The position numbers and the translations under genes were made by a program. This document shows, one piece after another, positions 1-12,688 of a stretch of 64,000 bases of DNA (its first letter is position 1; every line of letters starts with the position of its first letter). The notes under the pieces are model-generated. The model did no database searches. It was given only the letters and a program-made list of their open reading frames with translations, and had not been told where the DNA came from. Source of the stretch: Moorella mulderi DSM 14980 (GTDB taxonomy: Bacteria > Bacillota > DSM-521 > Neomoorellales > Neomoorellaceae); contig NZ_LTBC01000001.1 in the NCBI RefSeq assembly GCF_001594015.1, positions 310,001 to 374,000 of the forward strand. Direction: 5' to 3'.

Positions 1-1000
1 CCCGGTAAACGCCGTTGATGGCGCTTTCGATGTAGCGGGACTGGTCCACTACCGGCTCCAGGATTACCCCCGGCGGCAGCTCCTTTTGCAGCTCCCTGAT
101 AGTTTGTTTAACGGCACGGGCGATCTGTACCGTATTGCCGCTGGTCTGTTTCTGGATGGACAGGCCGATGGCCGGCCGGCCGTTGAAAAGGGCATAGTTC
201 TGCCGCTCGGCATGATAATCCCGTACTTCCGCTATATCGCCCAGGCGCACCGTCCCCGCAGCGGTGGCCAGGGTCACCTGGCGGACCTGGTCCAGGTCTT
301 TAAACTCGCCATCGACCCGGACCAGGACGTCTTTGCCGGCGTCGCTGACCTTGCCGGCGGAAAAGGTGCTGTTCTCCGCTTGCAGGGCCTGGACCACCTG
401 GCTGATGGACAGGCCGTAGAGCTGCAGCCGGGCCGGGTCTACCAGTACCTGGATCTCGCGCTCCAGGCCGCCGGTGATGTTTACCGAGGCGACGCCGTCC
501 AGGCGCTCGAGACGGCTCTTGATGGTATTTTCCGCCAGGTCTTTCAACCGCTGCTCGTCCATGTCGCCGTACATGGCCAGGGTCATCACGGGCATCATGT
601 TAGGGTCAAACTTGATGACCACCGGTTTATCTGCCGCATCGGGTAAAAAGCGCTCAGCCTGGTCGACTTTCTCCCGCATATTCAGGGCCGCAAAATCCAT
701 ATCCTGGCCCCAGTTAAACTCCAGCAGGACCAAGGATGTGCCGGACATACTGTATGATTGGATATTTTTGACTCCTTGAACCGTGCCCAGGACGTCTTCC
801 AGGGGCCTGGTAATAGTCTTTTCGATTTCTTCCGGCCCGGCACCCCTGTAAGTTGTAATCACCGCGGCGTAGGGCAGGTTCAAATCAGGCAGGAGGTCTA
901 TCTGCAGGCGCGCCAGGGACACGGCCCCCAGGAGGATGGCTACCAGGACGGCCACGGTTACCGCTACCGGGCGCCTGACCAGTGCCTGAAGCCAGTTCAT
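1..1000 (-). CDS. RND-family efflux transporter (AcrB/HAE1 type), N-terminal part
   Basis: The frame runs open from an ATG at 1000 to the window edge (about 333 residues), so the C-terminus is missing. It opens with a transmembrane helix at about residues 11-31 and then LQIDLLPDLNLPYAAVITTY, the usual start of an RND inner-membrane pump, followed by a porter domain with GAGPEEIEKTITRPLED. RND pumps export drugs, lipids or metals using the proton gradient. The start codon overlaps the stop of the adaptor gene (ATGA), so the two are translationally coupled. Substrate cannot be told. An HME metal pump is less likely because the N-terminus fits HAE1. Confidence 0.93.
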   Translation of the reverse strand, partial: MNWLQALVRRPVAVTVAVLVAILLGAVSLARLQIDLLPDLNLPYAAVITTYRGAGPEEIEKTITRPLEDVLGTVQGVKNIQSYSMSGTSLVLLEFNWGQDMDFAALNMREKVDQAERFLPDAADKPVVIKFDPNMMPVMTLAMYGDMDEQRLKDLAENTIKSRLERLDGVASVNITGGLEREIQVLVDPARLQLYGLSISQVVQALQAENSTFSAGKVSDAGKDVLVRVDGEFKDLDQVRQVTLATAAGTVRLGDIAEVRDYHAERQNYALFNGRPAIGLSIQKQTSGNTVQIARAVKQTIRELQKELPPGVILEPVVDQSRYIESAINGVYR

Positions 1001-2172
1001 GCCCCTGCACCCCCGTTCACGACTTCCACCGGCTGGCCTTCACTGACGAAGTCCTGTCCTTTGACGATAATACTGTCCTGGTCAGTCAGGCCCTTGACGA
1101 TCTCGACGTTTTTATCGTCTGCTATACCGGTGGTGACTACCCGGCCTGCCGCCTTGCCTTCAACGACTGTGTAGACTATGTCCTGGGAGCCGCGCTTGAC
1201 TACGGCGTTTTTGGGGACCAGGAGGGCATTATTGACCTGCCTGGTGGTGTAGATAACCGTGGCGGCCATACCCGGCTTGACCCCCGGCGGGGCGTTGACA
1301 AGGCTGACCTTGACTTTAAAAACGCGGGAACGTTCGTCGGCCGCCGGGCTGACGCTGGCGACCCTCCCTTTCAGGGATTCTGCCGCTACCGCCGGCACCT
1401 CCACGGCAACCTCCCGGCCCGGCTGGAGGTAGTTGACGTCCTGTTCGGTAACGCCTATCTCCACCTGGCGCTCGCCGGAAGTCACCAGGGTGACTACCGC
1501 TCCCTGGGCCAGGGCGCCGGGTTCCAGCAGGCGCGCCGCCACCTCTCCGCTCACCGGCGCCTTGATGTATGTATTCTCCAGGGCTACCTCGGCCTGGCGT
1601 ACGGCCGCCTCGGCCGCGGCGACCTGGGCGCGGGAGGCCGCCAGGGAGGCGCGGGCTACAGCCAGGTCTTCCTGGCTGACGGCCGCGGCTGTGCGGGCGG
1701 CATCCAGCTGCTGCTGGGAAGCCGCGCCCTGGTCGAACAGCGTCTGGGTGCGCTTCAGGTTGGTCTCATCCAGCCCCGCCCTGACTTCCGCCTGCTTCAC
1801 CCGGGCGTCAGCCTGGTCCAGGCCGAGGCGCGCCTGCTCCAGGTTCGCCCTTGCCTGCTGCAGGCGCGCTTCCAGGTCGCTGTTTTCTAATTCTGCTATT
1901 ATTTGCCCCTGGACCACTTTATCCCCTACATCCACGAGAATAGCCTTTATCTTCCCCGGGCTGGCGGCCATTACCTGGACGGTGGCCCCGGCCTGGACGG
2001 TGCCGGTCACCCTTACCGGCTGGGCGATGCTGCCCCGCTTGACCTGCGCCACTTCCACCGCTACCCTGGGTGTTTCCACCTGGCTTGCCGGCTTTTTACC
2101 ACAGCCACCTAAAGTTACAGCCAGGAGAAAAAGGGCCAGGATAACACCGGCAGAGTTCCTTTTTAGCCTCAC
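997..2172 (-). CDS. RND efflux periplasmic-adaptor-type lipoprotein (HlyD/MFP family)
   Basis: Predicted protein of 391 aa with a GTG start 8 nt behind AGGGGAG. The signal peptide ends in lipobox LGGC (Cys24), so it should be a lipoprotein anchored to the outer face of the membrane. A biotinyl-lipoyl-like segment (VQVMAASPGKIKAILVDVGD), a long alpha-helical hairpin (about residues 95-200, rich in Gln, Ala and Arg), the second lipoyl half and a beta-barrel follow, as in MFP adaptors. It precedes and overlaps the RND pump gene and forms a two-gene unit with it. No outer-membrane channel gene is in view. Confidence 0.93.
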   Translation of the reverse strand: MRLKRNSAGVILALFLLAVTLGGCGKKPASQVETPRVAVEVAQVKRGSIAQPVRVTGTVQAGATVQVMAASPGKIKAILVDVGDKVVQGQIIAELENSDLEARLQQARANLEQARLGLDQADARVKQAEVRAGLDETNLKRTQTLFDQGAASQQQLDAARTAAAVSQEDLAVARASLAASRAQVAAAEAAVRQAEVALENTYIKAPVSGEVAARLLEPGALAQGAVVTLVTSGERQVEIGVTEQDVNYLQPGREVAVEVPAVAAESLKGRVASVSPAADERSRVFKVKVSLVNAPPGVKPGMAATVIYTTRQVNNALLVPKNAVVKRGSQDIVYTVVEGKAAGRVVTTGIADDKNVEIVKGLTDQDSIIVKGQDFVSEGQPVEVVNGGAGA

Positions 2173-2196
2173 GGTTACACTCCCCTGTCTCTTAAT

Positions 2197-2214
2197 TGAC
2201 CGGACGGTCGGTCA
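2197..2214 (-). promoter_or_regulatory. TetR/AcrR-type operator
   Basis: TGACCG, 6 nt, CGGTCA: perfect 6-bp arms lying just downstream of the -10 box of the adaptor-RND promoter. Position and sequence resemble operators of TetR-family repressors of efflux genes. The repressor gene is not in this window on the upstream side. Confidence 0.7.
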
Positions 2215-2228
2215 TTTTTTTCGAACCC

Positions 2229-2258
2229 ATTATAGCAGGATGCTGGTAAGATGATCAA
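2229..2258 (-). promoter_or_regulatory. SigA-type promoter of the adaptor-RND operon
   Basis: On the minus strand, -35 TTGATC (2253-2258), an 18-nt spacer and a perfect -10 TATAAT (2229-2234). The expected start of transcription is close to the operator at 2197-2214, the usual place for repression. Confidence 0.65.
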
Positions 2259-2299
2259 TACTTGCCATGCCAATTTAACATAATTTAACTTTCCTGTAA

Positions 2300-2337
2300 C
2301 AGAAGAAAAGGCAAGTAGTTTTTGCCCCTACTTGCCT
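2300..2337 (-). terminator. Rho-independent terminator after mbl
   Basis: Perfect 10-bp stem AGGCAAGTAG/CTACTTGCCT (2309-2318 and 2328-2337) with a 9-nt loop, followed on the minus strand by TTTTCTTCT. It separates mbl from the efflux operon. Confidence 0.85.
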
Positions 2338-2352
2338 CTTCCAGCAAAATTC

Positions 2353-3722
<1,370 letters not shown>

Positions 3723-3784
3723 GGAGGCAGCCTCCCAATTTCAACTCCGCTATAATTTTATTGGCAGGCTGCCGAAAAAAGAAC

Positions 3785-4525
3785 TTATTGCAGGGCCGGG
3801 ACGGGGTCGACGGCCTTGCCGTTTTTTAGTAATTCCAGGTGCAGGTGGGCCGGTGTCCCGGCTTCGGCCGTACCTGGATCACCCAGCTCTCCCAGGACGG
3901 TGCCTGGCTGGACCTTATCCCCCTTGGCTACCTTGATGCTGCTTAAGTGAGCATAGACCGTCTGGTAGCCGTTGCCATTGTCAATGATCAGGCGGTAACG
4001 CCAGGCATCACTGTGCTCTACCTGCTTCACCACCCCGGCAGCCGCGGCTTTAACCTCGCTGCCTGCCGGGGCTTCCAGGTCTACTCCGGAGTGAAAGCGG
4101 TAGTCGTCAAAGGCCGGGATATAAGTAAAGCCGTACCCCTTACCCATTTTACCGCTAACGGGCAGAGCCAGGGAAGGCAGGGCCTCGTCTTTGCCGGCCT
4201 GTCCCGCTGCCGTAGCCGGGGCAGCCTGGGCGCCAGGTTGCTCCTGGAGTTCAGGTGGTACGGTGGTCGAACCCGCCAGGGGTTCCCGCGGTACAGGCAG
4301 TTCCTGGGAGGCCGGTTGGCCGGCCAGCGTAAAGGTCTGGATGGCGGGCTTTTTAAAAACATCGTCGTTGGTTACCAGGTAATAGCTGCCGCCAAAGAGA
4401 ATAGCGAGTAGGACCAGGTAGAGGCCACGACGCCTCAACGCCCGCTGCAGCCTTTCCAGGCTTCCCGGTCTAAACAGCGGTTGCCGTGATAAAAGTTTTT
4501 TCCATGAGGCCAGAATCTTCAGCAT
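3785..4525 (-). CDS. spoIIQ: SpoIIQ-type M23 (LytM) membrane protein
   Basis: 246 aa. A single transmembrane helix lies near residues 34-51, then a Pro/Ala/Gln-rich linker and a LytM domain. The metallopeptidase residues look complete: His145 and Asp149 (HSGVD), His193 (YAHLS) and His227/His229 (HLHLEL). SpoIIQ in the forespore pairs with SpoIIIAH in the mother cell to form the channel that sustains engulfment. B. subtilis SpoIIQ has lost a zinc ligand; clostridial ones, like this, keep it, so this could be an active endopeptidase. The name rests on domain layout and position between spoIID and spoIIID. Confidence 0.85.
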   Translation of the reverse strand: MLKILASWKKLLSRQPLFRPGSLERLQRALRRRGLYLVLLAILFGGSYYLVTNDDVFKKPAIQTFTLAGQPASQELPVPREPLAGSTTVPPELQEQPGAQAAPATAAGQAGKDEALPSLALPVSGKMGKGYGFTYIPAFDDYRFHSGVDLEAPAGSEVKAAAAGVVKQVEHSDAWRYRLIIDNGNGYQTVYAHLSSIKVAKGDKVQPGTVLGELGDPGTAEAGTPAHLHLELLKNGKAVDPVPALQ

Positions 4526-4584
4526 GTGGTTGCATCACCTCAGCTGGATTCTGCCCCCTTTTCTGGCATTTTATACATAAGCAT

Positions 4585-5565
4585 TTACCGGCTCTCAATC
4601 TTTACGCCCCGGTAGTAGTAAGTAAGAATATCAGCGAAGTTTTTGCCCTCTCTGGCCATACCGTCGGCGCCGTACTGGCTCATGCCCACGCCGTGGCCAT
4701 AACCGGTAGTATTGAAAATCATGCGGTCCCCCTGGACCTGCCAGGTGAAATCGGTTGAAGGGAGGCCCAGGAGCTGCCGTAACTCAGTGGCAGCAAAGGT
4801 CTTGTTACCGATTTTTATGGTCTTGACGCGGCCGGTAGGGGTCTTTTCCAGGACCTTCATGGCCGTCCCCCCGGACGGAGCCAGGGCTGCCGCCGGTACG
4901 GATGTAAGGTTGACCCCCAGCTTCCGGTCCAGTTCTTCCAGGGTGAAGGAGATGGTGTCGTGGTAGCGGGGAGCTTCCTTATCCCAGGGGGAAGGTACGC
5001 TCTGGAGGTAGGGCAGGTCCCGGCCCCAGACGGCAGCAGCGCTCTCCGTGCGGCCGCCGCTGTTGGCATGGTAGACAGGATCGATGAGCTTTCCCTGGTA
5101 GGTCAGGACCATCCCCTGGGTGGCCCGGACGGCTTCCTGGATTTTGCTTTTATAGCGCCAGAAATTAAAGAAACCCCAGCGTTGCCGCAAAAGGCTGTCA
5201 TCGGCAAAGGCCTGGCAGTGGGCCGGGTCGGTGCAGATATCGGCGCCGGGATGGCGGTCGTCGGGCTTGTTTCTGGCTTCTTCTATCTTTTTGAGGGTAT
5301 AGGTGCGAGCGGCCACGGCCTGGGCTTTGAGGGCTTCCGGCTCAAAATTGGCCGGCATTTCCCCGGCCACCACTCCGGTTATATACTGTTCCAGGGGCAG
5401 AATCTTGATGTCACCGTTCTGGTGAAAGTAGACCCGTACCAGTTGCTGCCCCGTCTGGACCTGGACCGGCGGCTGAAAAAGACGGATACCTTCGATAATC
5501 ATGGCCGGTACGATAATTACGGCCGCAAAAATGAGGATAATGAAAATGCCCATTACTTTACGCAT
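4585..5565 (-). CDS. spoIID: Stage II sporulation protein D (lytic transglycosylase)
   Basis: The start taken is ATG 5565 behind GGAGGGGGAG; an in-frame start at 5601 is less well placed. 326 aa. One N-terminal transmembrane helix (IFIILIFAAVIIVPAMI) is followed by the SpoIID domain with EYITGVVAGEMPANFEPEA, which carries the catalytic Glu, and by GHGVGMSQYGADGMA near the C-terminus. SpoIID cuts glycan strands, working with SpoIIM and SpoIIP during engulfment. A terminator at 5632-5662 isolates it from the upstream gene, so it should have its own (probably SigE) promoter in 5566-5631; I could not fix the boxes. Confidence 0.95.
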   Translation of the reverse strand: MRKVMGIFIILIFAAVIIVPAMIIEGIRLFQPPVQVQTGQQLVRVYFHQNGDIKILPLEQYITGVVAGEMPANFEPEALKAQAVAARTYTLKKIEEARNKPDDRHPGADICTDPAHCQAFADDSLLRQRWGFFNFWRYKSKIQEAVRATQGMVLTYQGKLIDPVYHANSGGRTESAAAVWGRDLPYLQSVPSPWDKEAPRYHDTISFTLEELDRKLGVNLTSVPAAALAPSGGTAMKVLEKTPTGRVKTIKIGNKTFAATELRQLLGLPSTDFTWQVQGDRMIFNTTGYGHGVGMSQYGADGMAREGKNFADILTYYYRGVKIESR

Positions 5566-5631
5566 GGTGCTCCCCCTCCGGTGGCTTGAGGTTTTGTCCA
5601 CCTGCTATGTCCATGTATATGAGGGCTTGAC

Positions 5632-5662
5632 CAAAAAAAGACCGCCCCTGGGGAGGGCGGTC
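5632..5662 (-). terminator. Rho-independent terminator
   Basis: Perfect 8-bp stem GACCGCCC/GGGCGGTC with a 7-nt loop and a T7 tail on the minus strand. It ends the coiled-coil gene transcript ahead of spoIID. Confidence 0.92.
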
Positions 5663-5704
5663 AGCATAAAAACGACAATCCGGCGCCAGGCCCGGTAAAT
5701 ATGC

Positions 5705-6130
5705 CTATCTTGCAAAATATATGGTAAACGCTATAGCCAGCGATCCCACGAGGACAGCAAAAAATGTACCTATACTCCACCAGCGGTAGTTGTCCAGCTT
5801 GTTATCAAAATACTGGTAGTCTTGCTTTATTTCCCGGCGCAAGGATTCCATCTCCTGGCGCAGGCTGCCTGTTTCCTGCTTCATTTCTTGCCGCAGGGCA
5901 TCTGTTTGTTGCTTTACTTCTTGCCTGAGAGCACCTATTTCCTGCTTCATTTCTTGCCGCAGGCTTTCTTTTACGTCCATTATCTGCTTTTGCAGGTCGC
6001 TTTTTAAATCGGCAATCCTGTCAACCAGCAGGTAAAAGCCAAAATCAACCGCCTTTTCCTCAGCACCGGCCGCTACTTCCCTCTTCCCCCGCTCTATTTC
6101 CTGCCTGATTTCCTCGGGCATCGCTGCCAC
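5705..6130 (-). CDS. Tail-anchored coiled-coil protein with hendecad repeats, function unknown
   Basis: 141 aa from GTG 6130 (ATG 6121 is an equally plausible start; the SD is GGAGGGG). Not recognised as a named family. Residues about 55-95 are three 11-residue repeats of the type LRQEMKQEIGA, then two 7-residue units, i.e. a right-handed then left-handed coiled coil. One transmembrane helix (about 118-138) ends the protein. It stands between murA and spoIID, adjacent in Bacillus, and has its own terminator, so it is an insertion into a conserved block. A membrane tether or oligomeric scaffold fits the shape; no function can be assigned. Confidence 0.75.
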   Translation of the reverse strand: MAAMPEEIRQEIERGKREVAAGAEEKAVDFGFYLLVDRIADLKSDLQKQIMDVKESLRQEMKQEIGALRQEVKQQTDALRQEMKQETGSLRQEMESLRREIKQDYQYFDNKLDNYRWWSIGTFFAVLVGSLAIAFTIYFAR

Positions 6131-6221
6131 CCCTTTCTCCCCTCCCTTGAGTACATTTTACCATTACCCATATAAGCTTGAAAAGATTGTTCTGCTTTGA
6201 TGGGCCAGAGCCGGGCTATCT

Positions 6222-7478
<1,257 letters not shown>

Positions 7479-7520
7479 TTTCCCTTAGCCCCTTTGGCCG
7501 CAAATCTCTATTTAAATTTT

Positions 7521-7529
7521 ATTATAACA
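7521..7529 (-). promoter_or_regulatory. Extended -10 promoter element ahead of murA
   Basis: TGT followed by TATAAT on the minus strand, 43 nt upstream of the murA start and at the ywmB stop codon. There is no convincing -35 box, as allowed for TGn-type promoters. Confidence 0.45.
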
Positions 7530-7537
7530 TATAACGG

Positions 7538-8392
7538 CTAATACTCGCCACCTAAAAGAGGAGAACCTAAATGTAAATAAGTATTGCCATCGGTGGCGTG
7601 ATAGCGCAGGGCCACGTTGGCATTTACCGGCCGGCCGGCAACTTCCAGGGACCGGGGTAACCGGGGGGAATAAGCGCTGATGGAGAGGAGATCCTCCTCT
7701 TCCACGCCCTCTACCTTCTCGGCTGCCAGAGCGGCCAGGACGGCCCTGGCCCGCTGCTCCCTCTCCGCCGGGGTAAGTTTCCCGGGGATAACGCCGGTCA
7801 GGCTGTAGATAAGGTGGGGCTCCACCTGCCAGGGCTGGAAGGCCTCCCTCACCCTTTCCTGCCAGGCCAGCATCTCCCCTTCACCCTGCTGGGGCTGGCC
7901 TTCCAGGTTGATGAGGAGGTAGGTCTCACCGCCCTCCCCCGCCCCTGCCAGGCTCTGGAGGGAAAAGTACAGGACCACCCCCGGCTGCAGTTCCCCTTCC
8001 CAGTAAAGGGCATGGAAACTGGTGTCATCCTGCCTGGTAAAACCGCCTGTCCCCTCCAGCCCCAGGGCAGCAGCAACCCTGCCGGCCAGGTCGTGGATGG
8101 CCTCGCCGTCCATAAAAGTAGAATTAAGGCTGCCCCAGGCTTCCAGGCCCATGGTTTCCAGGCGGGCGCCGCTGGCGGTAAAGGCGTTAAATAAAAGGTG
8201 GGGTACCGGGTCGTCCCTGTTAACGGCCTGACCGGTACTGGCAGCCTGATTACCTGCCACGCGGGAAGTCAGGGCCGCCAGGGGGTGCATGTGCCTGGCC
8301 AGGGCCAGGCCCCCAGCAAAACTCAGGATGAGGACGATTAACAGGAAAATCTTAAAATTAAAGCGCAGGGAATTAAATGAGAACCAGCGCAA
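7538..8392 (-). CDS. ywmB: YwmB-family protein (DUF1779)
   Basis: The frame reads further upstream into atpC, but the credible start is TTG 8392, 7 nt behind AAGGGGG, giving 284 aa. An N-terminal hydrophobic helix (FKIFLLIVLILSFAGGLAL) marks an exported or membrane-anchored protein. The rest shows no catalytic motif I know. Identification rests on size, topology and position: ywmB lies between the atp operon and murA-spoIID in Bacillus too. Function is unknown, possibly wall or spore related by context. The SD lies in one arm of an inverted repeat (8400-8441). Confidence 0.75.
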   Translation of the reverse strand: MRWFSFNSLRFNFKIFLLIVLILSFAGGLALARHMHPLAALTSRVAGNQAASTGQAVNRDDPVPHLLFNAFTASGARLETMGLEAWGSLNSTFMDGEAIHDLAGRVAAALGLEGTGGFTRQDDTSFHALYWEGELQPGVVLYFSLQSLAGAGEGGETYLLINLEGQPQQGEGEMLAWQERVREAFQPWQVEPHLIYSLTGVIPGKLTPAEREQRARAVLAALAAEKVEGVEEEDLLSISAYSPRLPRSLEVAGRPVNANVALRYHATDGNTYLHLGSPLLGGEY

Positions 8393-8399
8393 ATTAAAT

Positions 8400-8441
8400 G
8401 CCCCCTTGCAAAACGGATTATACCTATTCTTGCCAGGGGGC
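8400..8441 (-). promoter_or_regulatory. Inverted repeat enclosing a -10 box and containing the ywmB SD
   Basis: Arms of 11 nt (8400-8410 and 8431-8441) pair with one mismatch around a 20-nt loop. The loop holds a perfect TATAAT (8417-8422, minus strand) and the 3' arm contains the AAGGGGG ribosome site of ywmB. The hairpin could act as a weak terminator of atp transcripts and hide the SD on read-through RNA, while transcripts starting from the internal TATAAT would lack the 5' arm. The structure is seen; its role is inferred. Confidence 0.4.
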
Positions 8442-8462
8442 CAGAAAATTAAACAATATTTC

Positions 8463-8867
8463 TCATACCGCGCCAGCGGCCTTGAGGCGAGCCGTAGCCC
8501 GCTGCAGGGCGGCCTCGGCCCGGGCCACATCCAGGCCGGGCGGCCGTTCCCGGAGGCGCTTTTCCGCCCTCGCTTTCGCCTGGCGCGCCCGCTCCACGTC
8601 GATTTCGTCGGCTTTTTCCGCCGTATCCGCCAAGATGACCACATGCTCCGGCCCGGCTTCCAGGAAGCCGCCCGACACGGCCAGGCGCTCCTCCCCGCCG
8701 CCCTCCGGGCGGTAGGTTACCACCCCGGCCTTGAGGGGAGTAATGAGGGGGGCATGGCCGGGCAAAACGCCCAGGTAGCCAAGGACGCCCGGGGCGATAA
8801 CGCTCTCAGCTTCCGCCTTCAAAGTCACCCTCTCGGGCGTAATAACCTCCAGCTTTAGAGGGGCCAT
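8463..8867 (-). CDS. atpC: F1 ATP synthase epsilon subunit
   Basis: 134 aa. N-terminal beta-sandwich (LKLEVITPERVTLKAEAESVIAPGVLGYLGVLPGHAPLITPL) and a C-terminal helical hairpin rich in Ala and Arg. The subunit belongs to the rotor stalk and its C-terminal helices can inhibit ATP hydrolysis. It is the last gene of the atp operon, directly abutting atpD. Confidence 0.97.
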   Translation of the reverse strand: MAPLKLEVITPERVTLKAEAESVIAPGVLGYLGVLPGHAPLITPLKAGVVTYRPEGGGEERLAVSGGFLEAGPEHVVILADTAEKADEIDVERARQAKARAEKRLRERPPGLDVARAEAALQRATARLKAAGAV

Positions 8868-10271
<1,404 letters not shown>

Positions 10272-11120
10272 TTACTTCAGGGCGTCGGCCCCGGCCACTA
10301 CCTCCACGATCTCCCTGGTAATGGCCGCCTGGCGGGCGCGGTTGAAGGATAGGGTTAATTTATCGATCATTTCGGCTGCATTCTCGGTGGCGTTATCCAT
10401 GGCCGTCATCCTGGCCCCGTGCTCGCTGGCCTTGGCCTCAAGGAGGGCCTGGTAGACCTTGATCTCGCAGTAACGGGGCAGCAGGGATTTTAAGACCTCG
10501 GCGGGAGAAGGTTCATAGATATAATCCCCGCCTTCCTCACCGGCACCGCTGGCTTGAATAGGCAGCAGGCGGTCGATCCTTGGCACCTGGCGGAGGGCGG
10601 AGTAGAAACGGGTATAGATGAGGTTAACCTCGTCCAGGCTCCCCTCCAGGTACAGTTCTACAAGCTGGCGGGCCAGTTCCCGGGCCTGGATGAGGTCCGG
10701 TTCGTCACCAATATCGGTAAAAGAGCGGACTATCTCCACCCGGCGGCGGCGAAAGTAGTCCCGTCCTTTGCGGCCCACAGTTACCAGGGCTACCGGGCGC
10801 TCTTCCGCCTGCAGGCGTTCTTCCGTCAAGCGGATGAGGTTGGCATTATAGCCGCCGGCCAGGCCGCGATCACCGGTAATCAACACGTAGCCGGCTTTTT
10901 TGACTTCCCGGGCAGCCGCCAGGGGCTGGGTCTCCGGGTCCACGGCTCCGGTCAGGCGGCCGATGACTTCCTCAAGTTTCTCGGCGTAGGGCCGGGCTGC
11001 CGTGACCTGGGCCTGGGCCTTGCGCAGTTTGGCTGCCGCCACCATTTTCATGGCCCGGGTAATATGCTGGGTACTCCTGATACTGCGGATGCGGCGCTTC
11101 AGGTCACGCATGTTGGGCAT
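10272..11120 (-). CDS. atpG: F1 ATP synthase gamma subunit
   Basis: 282 aa. The N-terminal helix (MRDLKRRIRSIRSTQHITRAMKMVAAAKLRKAQ region) and the C-terminal helix (MTAMDNATENAAEMI, LSFNRARQAAITREIVEVVAGA) form the coiled-coil shaft that turns inside the alpha3beta3 ring. ITGDRGLAGGYN is the conserved Rossmann-like segment. It is spaced 14 nt from atpA. Confidence 0.97.
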   Translation of the reverse strand: MPNMRDLKRRIRSIRSTQHITRAMKMVAAAKLRKAQAQVTAARPYAEKLEEVIGRLTGAVDPETQPLAAAREVKKAGYVLITGDRGLAGGYNANLIRLTEERLQAEERPVALVTVGRKGRDYFRRRRVEIVRSFTDIGDEPDLIQARELARQLVELYLEGSLDEVNLIYTRFYSALRQVPRIDRLLPIQASGAGEEGGDYIYEPSPAEVLKSLLPRYCEIKVYQALLEAKASEHGARMTAMDNATENAAEMIDKLTLSFNRARQAAITREIVEVVAGADALK

Positions 11121-11134
11121 ACCGGCTCACCACC

Positions 11135-12658
11135 TTATGCTTTCCCGGCAGCGGTAAAGCTGCTCTTGAATTCTTCGATGCTCTTCTTAAGCTGTTCCTG
11201 GAGAGTGTCGTCCAGCTGGCGTTTCTCCCGGATGCCGTCGAGAATCTCCGGGTGCACGCTGTGCAGGAAGCGTAAGAATTCCCTTTCAAAGGGCCGCACC
11301 CTTTCTACCGGCAGGTCATCAAGGAAGCCGTTAACGGCCGCATAGAGGACCGCTACCTGCTCTTCCACCGGCATGGGCTGGTACTGGTCCTGCTTTAAAA
11401 TCTCCATCATGCGCTCACCCCGGGCCAGGCGTGCCTGGGTGGTCTTATCCAGGTCGGAGCCAAACTGGGCGAAAGCCGCCAGCTCGCGGTACTGGGCCAG
11501 GTCCAGGCGCAGGCGGCCGGCCACCTGTTTCATGGCTTTGATCTGGGCCGCACCACCCACCCGGGATACCGATAGGCCCACGTTGACGGCCGGGCGCTGG
11601 CCGGCGTAGAAAAGGTCGGACTCCAGGTAGATCTGGCCGTCGGTGATGGAAATGACGTTGGTGGGGATATAGGCCGACACGTCCCCCGCCTGGGTCTCAA
11701 TGACGGGCAGGGCCGTCAGGGACCCGCCCCCCAGGGCGTCATTCAGGCGGGCCGCCCGTTCCAGCAGGCGGGAATGGAGGTAGAAGACGTCGCCCGGGTA
11801 GGCCTCCCGTCCCGGCGGCCGCCTGAGTAGCAGGGAGAGTTCACGGTAGGCGGCAGCGTGCTTGGACAGGTCGTCATAAATGCAGAGGACGTCCCGGTGC
11901 TGCTCGTACATGAAATACTCGCCCATGGCGCAGCCGGCATATGGGGCAATGTAGAGCATGGGCGCCGGCTCGCTGGCCGTGGCCGAGACGACAATGGTAT
12001 AATCCATGGCCCCGGCCTCCTCCAGGCGGTGGACAACGCCCGCCACGGTGGAAGCCTTCTGGCCTATGGCCACATAGATGCAGATAACATTTTGCCCTTT
12101 TTGATTGATGATGGTATCCACGGCGATGGCCGTCTTGCCCGTCTGGCGGTCGCCGATAATCAATTCCCGCTGGCCGCGTCCGATGGGGATCATGGAATCT
12201 ATGGCTTTCAAGCCCGTCTGGAGGGGGGTATTCACCGGCTGGCGGTAAACAACGCCCGGCGCCGGCGATTCCACCGGCCGGAACTTTTCCGTCTTGATGG
12301 GACCCTTGCCGTCAATGGGCTGGCCCATGGCGTTGACTACCCGGCCGATCAAGGCTTCCCCTACCGGGACCTCGACGATGCGGCCGGTGCGCTTGACCTG
12401 GTCCCCTTCTTTGATGTGGGTGTAGGGGCCCAGGACCACGGCGCCGACGTTGTCTTCCTCCAGGTTCAGGACCATGCCGTAAACATTGCCGGGAAACTCC
12501 AGCAACTCGCCGGCCATGGCCCGCTCCAGGCCGTAGATGCGGGCGATGCCGTCACCCACCTGGGTGATGATGCCCGTATCGGCCACTTCTACTTCCAGCT
12601 GGTACTGTTCGATCTGGTTCTTCAGAATACTGGTTATCTCATCGGGCCGGATGCTCAA
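11135..12658 (-). CDS. atpA: F1 ATP synthase alpha subunit
   Basis: 507 aa, full family length. The N-terminal beta-barrel is followed by a P-loop [11 protein letters not shown] near residue 170 and the conserved segment containing the arginine finger ([19 protein letters not shown]). Alpha binds nucleotide without turning it over and completes the catalytic sites on beta. It sits between atpH and atpG. Confidence 0.98.
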   Translation of the reverse strand: MSIRPDEITSILKNQIEQYQLEVEVADTGIITQVGDGIARIYGLERAMAGELLEFPGNVYGMVLNLEEDNVGAVVLGPYTHIKEGDQVKRTGRIVEVPVGEALIGRVVNAMGQPIDGKGPIKTEKFRPVESPAPGVVYRQPVNTPLQTGLKAIDSMIPIGRGQRELIIGDRQTGKTAIAVDTIINQKGQNVICIYVAIGQKASTVAGVVHRLEEAGAMDYTIVVSATASEPAPMLYIAPYAGCAMGEYFMYEQHRDVLCIYDDLSKHAAAYRELSLLLRRPPGREAYPGDVFYLHSRLLERAARLNDALGGGSLTALPVIETQAGDVSAYIPTNVISITDGQIYLESDLFYAGQRPAVNVGLSVSRVGGAAQIKAMKQVAGRLRLDLAQYRELAAFAQFGSDLDKTTQARLARGERMMEILKQDQYQPMPVEEQVAVLYAAVNGFLDDLPVERVRPFEREFLRFLHSVHPEILDGIREKRQLDDTLQEQLKKSIEEFKSSFTAAGKA

Positions 12659-12688
12659 GACTGCTTTTCACCCCTTTGCTCTTTCTGC

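Noticed and set aside
982-2254. Long plus-strand open frames opposite the efflux adaptor gene
   Set aside because: They mirror the codon pattern of the minus-strand gene in GC-rich DNA, have no SD or family motif, and similar shadows lie opposite most genes (for example 11858-13009).
5830-5990. Regularly spaced DNA repeats resembling a short CRISPR or tandem array
   Set aside because: The repeats are in frame and encode 11-residue coiled-coil units of the gene at 5705-6130; there are no spacers.
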